Positions 12,307 to 26,229 of a DNA stretch of 64,000 bases are shown in pieces. Location: NCBI RefSeq assembly GCF_907164915.1, contig NC_061862.1, forward strand, positions 63,986,228 to 64,050,227, read 5' to 3'. The DNA comes from Impatiens glandulifera. Lineage: Eukaryota > Streptophyta > Magnoliopsida > Ericales > Balsaminaceae. A program made the position numbers and the translations under genes. Position 1 is the first letter of the stretch, and every line of letters begins with the position of its first letter. The notes below the pieces were generated by a model. It was not told where the DNA came from. It worked only from the letters and a program-made list of their open reading frames with translations, and did no database searches.

Positions 12307-12869
12307 CTGCATCTCATAATCAAAACATCATCATCAATTCATCATCATCATCATCATCATCATCTAACTAAGAACTAACTAAGAAGACGATTCAAATAGA
12401 AACTTCACAGAACCAATCGAAGATAACTATAACTCATTAGTACTGGATCCCAAAATTAAGAAAAAGTCCTGTTTATATAAACTGAAACCCAATGAAAGTT
12501 GACTTCTTCATATGAATCAAACAATGCCTAAGAGAGATATAAGATGCACAAGAGCAAATAATAATATTGTGCAAGAGCAAATATTAACAATCATCTAATA
12601 CAGTCATAAACAATAGCATCGAACATGCCTACCAGCTGCTAAAGAGAAAGTAAAAGAACTCCTATATTGTTAGAATCTTGCATTAACTTGGACTCCATAT
12701 GCTGCATTTACATAAAAGATATCTACTTTGACTTGAAAATGAAAATAGCTCAAACAAACTAAATGATACATGTTTCCACAGTTAAAAACAATACAAATAA
12801 TAATTAAAATTTAGCTGAACTAAATCTTACCTTGAACTAGCATAAATTGTATCCCCGTTGACTGAAAAC

Positions 12870-15827
12870 CTAAGCATAATAAATAATGACATATACAATT
12901 ATCAACATAACAGAAACAACAACAGAAAGACTGCTAGGATGATGATTCTGAACAGCATCTTCCTCCACCACTAGATACTCCATGCTAGGAATGGCCTCCA
13001 CTCCGTAGTCGTGACCGATATCACTGTCGATGACATTCCTCTCGTCCTGGCCGTGACTAGACTGACCCTCGATATCTGTATCACCATCAATATCTCCCTC
13101 GTCTTGGCCGTGACTAGATAGGACCTCCTCGATACCTGAAGCACCATGGATATCATCCTCGGAGTGATTCCGATACTGGTATCTTCTTGACATACCCAAA
13201 TAAATGATCATATTGATAGCCTCTATGGCTGCTATCAATAGATAAAAGTAGTATATGTGGGAGTCTTCTCCTGATACCCATGTCTCGCAAGCTTCTAGAA
13301 GTCCCACCGTGATACATAAGGCCACAGCTTGACTTAGATACACCAAGGAGATCGAGTGGCTACCTACGCTCTCTGGGCATTCTTGATAAAAGAAGTTGAT
13401 TTGCCCAACTACTCCTAAAGCATTACCAACGCCCATCATGATAAGCTGAGGAGTGAGCCAAAATACAGATATTGGATCCTTTGTTGATCCGCTCGACACA
13501 GCCTCTACTAATCCCGCAATCCCCATGGATAAAAATACACATGCAATGCCTGCTCCAATCCTCTGGAGGAGTGTAACACTGCCATGCAAGCATCTCAATC
13601 TACTGATCAGAAATCCCGTAATAACCCGGTCATAGACGAAGACTGTCAAAGTAGAAATCACCGTGGGAATGCTAATGAGAATTATCAACAAGAGTGATAT
13701 AGATATTCCATGACAGTTCATCCAACTCAGTTGAGGGGCGATGTAGATGTACGTCAACAGCGACGGAACAAAGAAGAGGGTGGTCGGGAGAAGAAATGAA
13801 GAAATTTGAATTAATCTCTTCACTTGTTCGATCTCTTGAACGCTCCTCAACCTCCACGTATTTGCGCGTGTTCCGTCTAACTTCAAATCATCCCTCCCTA
13901 CTATCGCCGCTGTATTAAGAAACCTGCAAATAAAATTTGTCACATAAGATTTTTCAGTAACATTTTTTAATATTTGAATTAATGTGAAATATCATAAAAT
14001 TAAAACAACCAACAATAATGAATGAAGAATATACTTGGTAAGTTAATTAACATCGTCTTACCTCAAATAATCTGTAGGTCGGAGTGACGACGTAGTGCCT
14101 TCCCGGGGTGACAAATCGTAGTACATAACTATACTCCCCGGAAGTACCCTCAACCCACGTTTCAGCCATGCTGCCCATAAAACTTGGACTACGCCTCCGA
14201 AGACAATATTATCCGCTCTTTGTTTTGTGTGCAGATAGTATTTTTCTCCTACTAAGAAAAATACTATCGACAAAAACATCAAGAGGGTTGGTATAACGAA
14301 GCCCCCTACCCAATTACCATTGTTCTGAATATGAACAATGGCATACGAGCCCAGACCTGAGACCAGTGTCCAGGTGGCGAAGTACCAGTTAAAATACTCC
14401 CCTATGGTTCTCTTCCCAGCCCCCCTAGTTTTGCATTTAAATTGTTCCAGGCCAAATGGAAGGCAGCAGGCTCTAATCCCTCCAGAACCGATCACCAGCA
14501 TAGTCAAACCCAACCAAAGAACCCATCGATCTAGCTGGGGAACCGATGCTGTCAAGACCAGGGTTATCATTCCCTGCAATCAAATTTGGAGTTAAGAAGA
14601 AAAAATGTGTTATTACTATTATCCATAGCTCTCTTTCTATCTCCCACATATACTTTATGATCAGTCTTTGAAATAAAATTTCCATTTTTTAACTCTCAAA
14701 CTTGTGCGAATTCTAAGTTAACAAACTCAAATTATGATCACTAAATTGCATCTTGAATAACAAAATCTCTTTATCATGTGATGATCATGTTTTAAAATGA
14801 CAAGTTAATTAACAAACTAAACCTACAATATTATCACCTTCAAATTAAGGGAGTAAATAAATGTAAAGAATGATGAAAGGCTAGTTAGCTAGCTAGCTAG
14901 CTAGCTAGATAATAGAGCTGATATTGTTACAATATAATTTTTGTCCTTAACAATTTGTGATTCTTTGTGAGTCAAGAAGGTGATATATATATAATTAACT
15001 TGATCATTTATTTTCAATTTAATTAATTAGGATATTTTGCAAGTCCGGTAAAGGTTGCAAAAGTTTAATTTTCTTTTTATATTTATAAATTATTTGAAAA
15101 ATTATAATCCATTATTAATTAAATGTCAATATATATACCATTTTCCCTGTGTTACTCTCAAATTAATGTCTAGTTAGTTAGGTAATCATGCATGCATGCA
15201 TGCATATATTATTAATTAATTTTATTTTATTTTATTTTATTTTAGCAAGAATACTAATGAAAATTTTCTTATTCAAAACATATGTATTAATTAATTTAAT
15301 AATTTATTATATCACTTACAGTGAGGGTGAAACAGGAGCCTGCGAAAATGGTGCGGAAACGACCTAAAACTGCATCCGAAATGATGGCGCCTAGCAGGGG
15401 AGAAAAATAAGTGGATAAGCTAAATATAGTGGCCAGTCTAGTACTCCTCTCTTCATCGATGTGGCATTTATCAATCAGGAAGACTCCCAAGTTAACCCCG
15501 ACCGAATACGTGGCAATTTTCTCGCATATTTCTGTACCTACAATTCAGTTAAAAAAAAGTCAATAATATTAGTTGAAAATAAACATTTAATTAAATAACT
15601 AGCTAGACTGATATAACAAAATATATAAAGAAGATATATATATATATATATATACCAAGGATGAAGATGATGGCTTTCCATCCTTGAGGCTTCTTCTCTA
15701 GCTCATCCTGATCAATGGTTATAGAATTGATTTCATCATGAGTAGTACTGTCGACACTAAAGGGATGCAAATCTGCATCATCATCCTCCTCCTCATGCCA
15801 TGACCTAATCTCATCGTGATGCTCCAT
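12870..15827 (-). CDS. NPF (NRT1/PTR family) proton-coupled transporter, left-arm copy
   Basis: Exons on the minus strand: 15827-15656, 15537-15320, 14573-14062 and 13923-12870 (172, 218, 512, 1054 nt). All junctions are GT-AG and the frame is continuous for 651 residues. It is a multi-pass membrane transporter of the major facilitator superfamily. NPF members move nitrate, peptides, hormones or specialised metabolites with protons; the substrate here cannot be told. The proton-coupling motif E-x-x-E-K is present at residues 60-64 (EICEK). The family stretch YLRFLNTAAIV spans the exon 3-4 junction. The protein is identical to the right-arm copy; only intron 1 differs in (TA)n length. Residues ~551-631 form an acidic loop with two SSHGQDE repeats, followed by an extra hydrophobic segment at the very C-terminus (~632-651), which is unusual for the family. 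Confidence 0.88.
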
Positions 15828-18150
15828 AGTAGTAAGGAGTAGTATAAGTAGCTAGGATCCGATGAGATGGTGATACGTACCTGCACATGCACAATTAATT
15901 AAACAATTATTGTATATAATTAATTAATGTAATTAAGCTAACTAACTAGCTAGTGTAAGGGTTAATTTATTAATTAATTATGTCACATTAATACGATTAT
16001 AAATGAATGAGAGGTTTCTTTTCAAATTAATTAATTAATTAATTAATGTATTCATTCCGACCTAGCTAGTTTCAAGGGAAACAATATAGGACAATATTAC
16101 ATGGAATAGTTGTTTTAAATTCAGATATTAATTACGTACACCACTCTAGCTAGCTAGGTTAATTAAAATGTCCATTAAAACTATATATGTCACTAATCAT
16201 GCACAACAAACAATAGCAGCTTGCAGCTGATTACATGGAATTTAACCGTAGCTAGAGAGATTACATGCATGCCAAAAGTATAAACAGCTAGCTAGCTAGC
16301 TAGCTAGCATGCAGAACAAGAACAAGTGCGGAACTAGGATATATATAAAATCTACCCTGATTAAAAGAAATTCAATTCATACGAAACTAATATAATACAA
16401 TAATAAAAGTTGAGTATTGAAATCAACGTTGTTGTTGTTGTTGTTTTTCTGATTCAGGCCGGATACTCCGACAATGGTCTTATTTAAATTTAAATTCGTC
16501 CAATTTCATAAAGATGATTAATAAGATGTCGCCACATAAAAACATGTAATCCAGGATTTCGTTCGAGGCTAATTTATAAAACACACTTCTTTGAGATTTT
16601 AGAGGTAGATTCTTATAAATTCTAATTCGAAATAATTCTATTTGTTTTGAGGGCTCAGATAATGTATGATTATCAATTATTGGCTTAAAGAAATATATAC
16701 AATATTGTTTTTTTCTAAATCTCCTTTATTTTTACATTAAAAGGTTTAATTTCAAAATTAACATGTATATTATATATATATATATATATCATATATTAAA
16801 AAAATTATATTGGGAACATCATAAAGAGTATAACGATTAATGTGTAGGATTATAACACTAAAAATATTAATAAAATGACAAATAAAAAACACAAAAACTT
16901 AATACAAATTTTGAAGAGGAAAAACTTCCCTTTTAACCTTCAATTAATTATAGTGACAAATTAAGGTTCTTAGTATTAGTATTATTAGGGTCAAAGAGTT
17001 AAATGAATATATTATTTTTTTAATGGTGAGTCTAGTATGTTTTAATTATGCAGCAAAGGATACCCCGAAAATCCTTTAATCTCTCTCTAATTACTCTCTT
17101 AAATAAAATAAAACAAAATAAAATATAGGACCTAGCTAGCTAAAATAGCGGCAAGGGTTTATTATTAATGTGCTCCGATGCTGCAGAATCTGAACCTAGA
17201 AAACAATCTTATCGTACGTACCTAACTAACCACCGAACCTTTGGCTTGGCTTGGCTGGCTGCTACAGTACAGTACTGCAGGTCGGTATGATATGAAATCC
17301 AATCAATCGATCGATCGATCAAGGAAATTAATTTAGAGTACTCCTGTTATCAGACTGACGTGATTAGACAATATTATTCATGATGTCTTCCAAACATTAA
17401 TCGATCAGCAATTATCTAATTAATTAACTAACGATGATGTATGAGAGAAAACCTCATTTCGATCAGTCTATATATACCTTCCATCTGTGTGGTGGTGAAC
17501 TTCATCTCAAAGCATTGCCGGCCGCGACGACAGACAGAGAATTTGAACCTAGCTAGCTATTTCTGAAAGGGTCACCACTTTTCTTCGATCGATCGATCTC
17601 TAATATCTCAGGTGAAAGCTTTCAGAAGAGAGTTAGTTAGCTGGGTACGTAATTAAACTGTCCCGAAGGACTGGCTAGCTAGCTAGTCGGTTGATTGGCA
17701 CTCCTGTAGGCTCATCTTGAAGTGATTCTCTTCCTCCTCCTTGATCGAAGCTAGCTAGCTAGCTGCTGGAAAGAACGGAGGATCAATCAATTACAAGTGG
17801 TGGTTCAGTCGTCCTCCTCCTTGATCGAAGCTAGCTAGCTGCTGGAAAGAACGGAGGATCAATCATAACCTAGCTAGCTAGCTATTTCTGAAAGGGCCAC
17901 CGCTTATCTTTCGATCTCTAATATCTCAGGTGAAAGCTTTCAGAAGAGAGAGAGAGCTGGGTAAGTAAACTGTCCCGCAGGACTGACTAGCTAGCTAGCT
18001 GCCGTGGTGAAATGATCAGTGTAAAGGAAGGAAGGATGAATTACGAACTGGTGCTTATCTCGACTCCGACGTTCTCGACTCTCGAGCAGCAGAGCAGCAG
18101 ATCGATCTTTCCAACTAGCTAGCTATCTAGAACAACACATAGGATCCCAT
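14886..18150. repeat. Cluster of self-complementary tetranucleotide repeats (left arm)
   Basis: Runs of palindromic 4-mers crowd NPF intron 2 and the region upstream of the gene: AGCT near 14888-14917 and 16288-16310, TGCA near 15187-15207, TTAA near 16026-16047, ATCG near 17307-17320 and 17586-17600, and many short CTAGCTAG runs at 17550-18130. The mirror cluster is at about 35340-38600 in the right arm. Each run can fold on itself. Confidence 0.85.
17549..18005 (-). other. Hairpin-rich duplicated block upstream of NPF (left arm)
   Basis: Reverse complement of 35484-35940, described at that entry. It contains two A modules (UNCG-loop hairpin plus CTGAAAG/CTTTCAG stem) flanking two B modules (TTGATC/GATCAA stem). 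The block is more GC-rich than its surroundings, as transcribed leader sequence often is. Confidence 0.55.
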
Positions 18151-21100
18151 ATGTTGGAAAGGTGTTGTTTGTTTAAGGTTTAAAATAATAATAATAATAA
18201 TCTAGCCTATGTGTATGTCTCTTTCTTTCTCTCTGACACACATAGAGGAGGAATAGGAATTTAATGAAGACATATATGTCTATGTGTTATGTGTTGGTTG
18301 AATGAATGGATTGAACAAAAAAAAAATAATAATAATAATGGTAGATATATATATAAGCATTTTTGTTATTTTTAATATTATTTATCAATTTATGCACAAA
18401 TATAAATTTTTGTATGCCCTTTAGAAATTTTGTAATATTAATAAAAAAAAGTTAAACATTATTTAATTATATGGACAAAATAAAAATTTATAGTCTTAGT
18501 TATATCATGAAGTGGTATTTTTATCTTTAATAATATAGTAATTAATTTAGCCTTACTAATTATTTTATTAAAAAAAAAGAATTTTAATTAATTCAATGCA
18601 TCCTTTGAAAACAAACTTGTGTGTGGAGTTGAAGTTAAGTTTTGGTTTAAGAACAAATCAAGCTCAATGAATGAAGAAAAAGAGAGACTAATAAGTCTTT
18701 TAATTTTAGATTGATTTTCTAATTCGAATTATTATAATTTTTTTATTATTAAAAAATTAAATAAAAGAAGAATATTTTAATATTTTGTTAAACAAAATGA
18801 ATAATTTAATAAGTAAAAATAATAATAAAATTAAAAAACATATCAAACTAGGTCTTAAATATGGTTAAGTGGTTGTAAAATATGGTTAAGTGGTTGTGAG
18901 AAATTTGTCATTTCCCAAATTTCCTTGTATTTGAGGAAAAACAATTCAATCATCCTTTTCAAATATTACATTCTTCATTTGGAAAAAAAGGTTAAATTTC
19001 AACTTTATTTTTCAGTGGTCCCTTACCTAGCTACACATGAATATGGCTACGGATTCTCTACAAAATAAACTTTTTTTTTTTTTATTTATTATTTTCTTAA
19101 CCAATATTTGCTACCATTAATTAATTACAATTACAATCAACTAACATATAATCTAGTCTAAAATGTTAATCGTTTCAATTTGATTATTTTATTCACTAAA
19201 TTTTAATGAATTTGATTAATTGTTTGGTTCAATTTAATTTTATAATTAATAAATTAAACATAATCAATAACGTAAAATATCAATATTAATATTATTAAGC
19301 ATAAAACAATGTCGAGATGAATGAAGTCAAGTTGGTCATGATTCTATACATTATTCCATGACAAGTTTATCTTTAATTATTTGTAAATATTCTTAGCTAT
19401 GTAATAATATGATAATACAAAAATAAAAAATAAAAAAAATATAGCATATTGTTATAATTGTTATAATAGTATTTTAAATTGTATATAGTATATTAACCAT
19501 TAAATTAGTTAAATATTAAAAAATTAATATAATAATAAATGTCGCTATTTTAACCCATGATATATAAATAAAATTTAGATCTAAGCCTACATATATGTAT
19601 TGATGCTTAAGGTAATGTATGGATTTTATTGAGAATAAATGTATAACAAATCTCAATCTATTCTTGTTATAATTTTATCACATTATAGTTATAAAGTTTG
19701 AGCAAACATTCAAAATAAAAAAATTAATTGAAATTAGATAAAAAAAAAAAATTAATTTTTTATTAATTTTATTATTCTTATAATTGAGTCGTGTCTTCGT
19801 TCAAAACGACCTTACAGTAATTATACATTAATAAAAAATAAGTACCAAAATTTTAAACATGTGGGATACAATTATCATAATTTATTTCATTTTTCTTCTA
19901 ATTTGACTATTAAAACCTAATTTTAAATTTTTTTTTTTTGTTTGCATATTTGTAAATGTAGTGTAAAATGTAAAATGAATCTAAGGTGGTTGAATGCTCA
20001 AAGTCATTAATGTAATAAAATATTATAAACAAAAAATAAATCTCACATTTTTTTAGGTTTTTAGGTTTTTTTTTTTTTTTGTTAAGTTTTATACTATTTA
20101 TATATATATCAAAATATAACAATTTTACTTTTGTCAAAGATGTCGGATTTTGTTTTATAATAATTTTGACTTAATTTGTGATCGAAGACAAATATTTATA
20201 TCAAAAACAAATCATATATGATCCATTTAGAAATATATATTACATATGAATGATAAGTAGTTTATTAAAACCTAATTTTTATTATTTTCATTATTTTGTT
20301 TGTTTGCATATTTGTAAATGTAGTGTAAAATGTATAATGAATTTAAGGTGGTTGAATGCTTAAAGTCATTAGTGTAATAAAATATTATAAACAAAAAAGA
20401 AATTTCACATTTTTTTAAGATTTGTTTTTTTAGTTGTTATACTATTTTTATATATATCAAACTAGCAAATTTACTTTTGACAAAGATGTCGGATTTTGTT
20501 TTCAAATAATTTTTACTTAATTTTGTGATCGAAGATAAATATTTATATCAAACACAAATATATGATCCGTTTAGAAATATATATTACATATGAATGATAA
20601 GTGGTTAAAACTATTTAAAAATGCTCTTTTAAAATATTTATTCTATAAATATACAGCAAATTTAGTGTTCTTTTCATTAATTAGAGGCGTCCAAATCAAC
20701 TTTGACCAATCAATGGTTAAAGATGCGTTTGGTAAAACTATGAATTCTAAAAAAAGTTAAGACTTTGTTTGGTTAGATTATTTATATATACAAAATAAAA
20801 ATCATGATCTTAGTTATTGCATGAAGGGTTACTTTTTTATCTTTATTTTTAATACTTCTTATCTCTTTAATAATATAATAATTAGTTGAAGTTAGGTTTG
20901 AGTATTAATTACTGAAAATCTAAAAATTAAGATATTGACTGAGTTTAGTTAAACGCTATGTCTCAAATGCCCGTCGAAATAGGAAGTCTCTTTTACGAAA
21001 CAAATTTGACCTTTTGATTGTAATTATGACGAGTTACACATATTTTATTTTATTTAAATCAATAACCTAATCTGGTTTCTATATCTATGTCCAGCCTAAG

Positions 21101-21940
21101 ATCTAAAGGAGACATGTTATTTCTGATCCTAACATGCATGCATCTAGACTAAGACATTTAGTAAATAAGTAAAATGTTCATTTAGGTTTAGCAAAAATAC
21201 CAGTAGCGTAAGTGGCAGATATGGACCGAAAACCTATAAACGATCCCGGGGTAAGAAATGATTTAAACCTGTAATTATGTGTCCGAAAATTTAAGTCAGT
21301 ACATAAAAAATTCGGAAATAACTAAAGAATCATCCTAAAAATTTCCTTCTTGTATTAGAATTTTTTGTATTCCATTAAAAAATTAATTCCAATCATTATG
21401 TATATATATCCAAAAATTATTTAGGAGATGTTAGATAGAAAATTACCTCAAAATAATGTTGATAGAAAACAATCAAGCCTTAATCTTTCAATTCTCTCTC
21501 ATCCCGTTACCATCATCCTCTTAACTAGCTAGCCCTTCTCTTAACTAACTAGCCCTTCTAGCCTTTCACCTAAACAGGCTCAAAATAAAATTTTGAGTTA
21601 TCAGCTTGAAATAGAAAGAAACAGCAAGCAAGGAGAACAACTCATTTCCAAATTTTAAATCTAGTTTTTATATACAATAAAAAAAAAAAAATTTGTTAGC
21701 ATACACACATGATTATTTGCATTCAAATGAGAAAAATAAAACTCAATGGAACAAACAAGATTAAGTTAACCTAAACTAACCTAACCTAACCTAGCTAGTT
21801 AATTAAACTAATTACCAAACATACATGATACAGTCTGTCGGGCAGAGAAATTTGAAAGTAATACTATAACAAATTCTTTGAAAAATAACTAGCTAATTAA
21901 ACAATTAGATACAAAATGCAGTTTTGTATCTATATATTAT
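18150..21940. other. AT-rich non-coding DNA of the left arm
   Basis: No gene seen. It includes (ATT)n and poly-A/T runs and the 360-bp tandem duplication listed separately. The mirror region is 31550-35340. Confidence 0.6.
19908..20607. repeat. Tandem duplication, two ~350 bp units (left arm)
   Basis: Units begin near 19908 and 20264. Both start TTAAAACCTAATTTT, contain GTAAATGTAGTGTAAAATGT and ATGTCGGATTTTGTTTT, and end with ATATTACATATGAATGATAAG. The units differ by small indels and substitutions, so the duplication is older than the arm duplication, which carries both units in both arms (mirror 32880-33580). No function is evident. Confidence 0.85.
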
Positions 21941-21949
21941 AACAAATTG

Positions 21950-22330
21950 GGATTAATTTGGAATTGGGTGTACCAGGATCTACGTACGTACGTACGTACG
22001 GTGGGGGAATCGGTTGTAGACGGTCTTTAATTTGTGTCTGTCGAGAGGAAGAGTGCCGGCCGCCGAGGGAGATTTGAGTCGAGACAGTCGACTGAGGGAG
22101 GTTGATGACCGTCGGACGGTGGTGGAAGACTGTCTGTCTGTAGATCACTGTCTTTTTTGTTTGTCGGAGGAAGAGTGCCGCCGCCGAGGGAGAATTGAGG
22201 ACAGACAGACAGACTAAGGTTGACGGACGGTGATCGTCGACGGCTTACTTCTTCAACCCGCAACAAGCAAGATCCCAATTGCAATAGACAAGTTTACACT
22301 TTATCTCTCTCTATTCTCCTTTTACCAAAC
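21950..22330 (-). other. GC-rich CGGCGG/GTCTGTCTGTC block (left arm)
   Basis: Mirror of 31160-31540. Imperfect direct repeats around CTCCCTCGGCGG and CACTCTTCCTC, CTGTCTGTC runs and a (TACG)n run make this the most GC-rich part of the arm. Its short open frames overlap on both strands and match nothing I know. It could be a transcribed leader or an old transposon end. Confidence 0.5.
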
Positions 22331-25166
22331 AAAACCCACCTGTATGTTTCTAATTTTCTTTCCTTTTTTTATACATAAACTTTTATTTTATAAATTAAAC
22401 TCTTAAAATATAACTTTATTAAATAATATTTATTTTAGTAAATATATATTCTCTTATAATATTTTGTGTAATTATTATTATTTAGTTCACACATTTATTT
22501 TAAAAAATATATTATATAACTTTACTATTTTTACTAACTAATTAATGTCAATTCTCAATTAAATAAAAATTTTAAATTGATTATATTAAAATCTATAAAT
22601 CTCAGGAAAAAGATAAAGACAAAAATATTAAAATCAACAAAATCAAACATAAAATCATAAATTAAAAATTTTTATATTTCGAATATAAATGTAAATGACA
22701 TGATTGATATGTGATACTTGTTTAAGATGCAATCAAAACATAATAACTATTAAAATAAAATAAAAATAAAAAAAAAGTTAAGCAAATTAATACAATACAT
22801 GAAATATATGCATATAATTAAAGATAACTAGATATCACCCTATTAGATCTTTTTTAAAGTACATTAAAGGAAAAGAGAGAACCATCTTGACGAAGGATTG
22901 ATTTTAATGTGTTAAAATAATTATCACAATTACAACAACCTTTTTTATATTTATTTCTTTTATACCTTCTTCTTAATGCTTGTTTGATGTTGTTTATTTG
23001 GGTAATTTTTCTATTGGATTTTTGTAAAAATCAAATATCATAAAAAAAGAAAGAAAGTAGATTATTTATGTTTTTATTTAGTTGAATTATTATAATATTT
23101 TTGTATTTAAAATTTAAATTTTATAAAAATAAAATAAAAATATTTTAGTTGATAAATCAAGTGGTTATTTGACAAGTTAAAAAAAATATAATGAGATGGT
23201 TGTATTTTGAATAAATTTTTTTAAAAAGACACAAATCAAATTACTCTTAGAATTATTATATAAAAATTTAAATTAAAATCTTGTTTAAATGAAAAAAAAT
23301 TGTTTATTTTTTTATATTATTTGAATCAAATTAATAATATATTTATATTAAATAACCAATTAATATCAAACAAGTTCTTGTGAAATGATAAAAGTAATAA
23401 AGTGTCATAATTTCCTATCTCACCCAATCCCATATATCCCCTTATTCAAAGTTATTTTTGAAAAGAATAAGTCACATTTTTTGAAAAAATTTTAAAAAAA
23501 AAGGGTTATGATGAACTTACTTACAATATATCCGTTTGAGAGAATTTTTTTGGCATATATGATATAACCTAGTAAATTCAGATTTTTTAATCTGTTTAAT
23601 TTTATTTTATCAAATTAATAATTTAATATTTACTTTTACATTTTAAAATATTATTTTTACCTTATAAAAATAATTTATTTTAAGCAATTTCATACACAAA
23701 TTAAGATGAAGCTAATATATATAGGCATAACAAATATTCGGATTTCGGGTGCCGACCCAAATCCGGATCCGATTCTGCCCTGAAAAAGCGGGTATATGAG
23801 TGACCCGAATTTGACAAGTTCCGACCCGTTAAGTACCCGACACCCATTTTTTTAATAATCCCCCAAATTATTTTTCAACATAAGACATATTGTCAAGTAC
23901 CTTTCATGAACATTTTGAATTCTCAAGTTGAGTTTTTGTTTATTTTAGGTCTAAAAGATCAAAATAACTTAATATATCAACTTAGAAATGGAGAATAAAT
24001 TTGTCACCGTATAAATAATTAAGATTGAAAATTTGGGATAATAAATGACTATTAATTAATTTCAAATTAAGTAAAATAGACTATGAAAGAGAGGAGACCA
24101 GAAATATCAATGACTAAAAGCAAAGACCAATTTATTTGTACTATATACATGTACTAAAGTACTAGGGTTAATTGAATCTATTGGAAATTTTTAATTTTGG
24201 TTAATTTAACGATTTTAATGACTTTTTATTTAAAATTTTGTTTGATTAAAAAAATTAATTATTTGATTTTTTTAATTAGTAGAATTATTATGAATATTTT
24301 TATATTTAAAATTTAAATATTATAAATGTAAAATAGTTTATTTTACTTGATAAATTAAATAATTTAATAGTTGAAAATAAATATAATAGAAATGTGGATC
24401 TTAGGTAAAAAAAGAAAAAAACAATTAACAAACGAACTCTCAACTAAGAATTATTATGAAAATATCAATACTCTCATATATTATTAACTTTAAGATTTAA
24501 AAATTAACTTAGTTTAAAATTTCATTTCAATTGTAATAAATGTGAATGAGTTATTTAGAGGATGTACATTTCAACTAAGAATTAATTTTGAATTATTAAA
24601 TAGTAAGATATGATTTAATCTTCACAAAATATTTACACAAATTTTTATTTTGTTTTGAAAACTATTAAAACCATTTTTGTTTGTTGAAAAAACATACATT
24701 TTCCGTTATTAACAGAGTCGGCTAAAAAAACCGATAAAAAGAGGAACAAACTTATCAATAACAAGAAAATTGAAAACATCTTTAAAATGTTGAGCAAAAT
24801 AGAAGTTCCCTTAAGAAAAAAAATAATAACCTGATCAAACATGAAATTGATCCCAATTTCAGTATTAACACCAAAAAAATTTATTAAAACTCAAACAACA
24901 ATGTAACAAGGAAATTTTAATATTTAACTGCATAAAATTTTCACCAAAATCCAAATGTCAGACTAACTTGTCTTTTAACTAAATAAATTTGAAGCTTTAT
25001 AATAAATTTTAAAAAAAAAAACTGGTTTTTGACTTATTTACAAAAATTGTTAAATATAATAACTAAGTGTATAACCCTATTATACCTTTCAATTAGATGC
25101 TAGCTATTTAATTCATCTAGATTAATTTTAATGATATTACATAAATTACAATATATTTTTTTTTAT
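22330..25166. other. AT-rich inner part of left arm
   Basis: No gene seen. A C/G-rich island at 23730-23860 (GACCCGAA / GGATCCG type words) looks like a decayed transposon end. The part nearest the spacer resembles 55480-55760. Mirror: 28321-31160. Confidence 0.6.
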
Positions 25167-26194
25167 TTATGATAGTTTAGAGAGAGGATAAGTTATAGGG
25201 TAATTTGATATTTAAATATAAAATTATTTAATTTAATGATGATAAAATGTTTGAGTTTTGAGATAAAAATTGGATTTTATCCCAAAACCCATTTCAAGGT
25301 AGCCTAACAAGCCTTGGTGGGCAGCATCAAATCCCAAACCATCCTAACCAAATTTTTTTATTATATCTTTAGTTTACTTTAATTATTAAAATTTAGACCA
25401 GTAATGTAATTATTAGTTTTGATAAAAAAAAAAAAGAATTCCAATAATTAAAATTATCATAGTTTTGTTTTATCGCAATATGTTTTTAATTTTTTAAAAA
25501 TAAGGATTCACGACGTCACAACAACACTAGGTTTCAAAATAATTTAGACACGAACACAAAAAAGAGTGAGTCGAACATAGACACGAGTAAGGTAAGTGGT
25601 TCATTTCAGTCGGTTTTACATCGAAAGGTATAATTAAATCGTTGAAGTAAGTTTAAAAGAATTTAAAACCGTCATATTTATGGTTATTAATCTTAGTCTA
25701 TTCAGTTTGGTCATTTAAAAGATTTATTTGATTGATTTAGTCTCAATTCTTAGTTCACAATTTTTTTTTATTACTAAATAATATAATTATACAAATTTAT
25801 ATCAACTATCTATATTAGTTTTGAAAAACAAATAACAAGTATAAAACTATATATATTTTAGTTGAATATTAAAAACTATATTATTAAAAAGAAATATTTA
25901 TGTATCAATTTATATTTGTAACAAATTATATATATTTTCTAAATTTTAACTATCATAGCCTTCATAGGTTGGTTAAACCGAATAGTTCGGTTTTGACCCC
26001 TTTATAAACGGTCAATTATTCAGTTTAGTCGATTAAGTTTAGAATGATTGAGTTCGATTTAGCGATTAAGGCGGTTTTGCTTTCACCAATAAAGACAAAA
26101 CAACTTGAGAAGACAAAAATAAACTTAGATAATAATAAATAAATAAATAAATAATATTTTGAAATTGAGCATAGCTAGACAACTTAGATAATAA

Positions 26195-26220
<26 letters not shown>
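25167..26220. other. Spacer DNA left of FAD copy B
   Basis: Unique to the spacer between the two arms. It is AT-rich with scattered words such as GGTTTTGAC and AAACCGAATAGTTCGGTTT (near 25975-25996, a short inverted repeat), typical of transposon debris. From about 26130 it becomes the shared FAD 5' flank, including two copies of a ~65 bp unit with (AATA)n. Confidence 0.6.
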
Positions 26221-26225
<5 letters not shown>

Positions 26226-26229
26226 AAGT

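Larger units (their letters stand above)
9856..25166. repeat. Left arm of giant inverted repeat (~15.3 kb)
   Basis: Reverse complement of 28321-43624; paired coordinates sum to about 53487-53489 throughout. NPF exon lengths and encoded proteins are identical in both arms. I saw differences mainly in (TA)n length (NPF intron 1; near 16770) and in homopolymers near the inner edge. The outermost part (9856 to about 10390) is only about 96% like its partner. The inner edge lies in a T-run near 25160. The outer edge abuts unrelated sequence after 9855. Confidence 0.95.

Noticed and set aside
22027..22284. 85-codon frame in the GC-rich block (mirror 31205-31462)
   Set aside because: Several overlapping frames exist on both strands and none resembles a protein; the composition follows the CTGTCTGTC and CGGCGG repeats.
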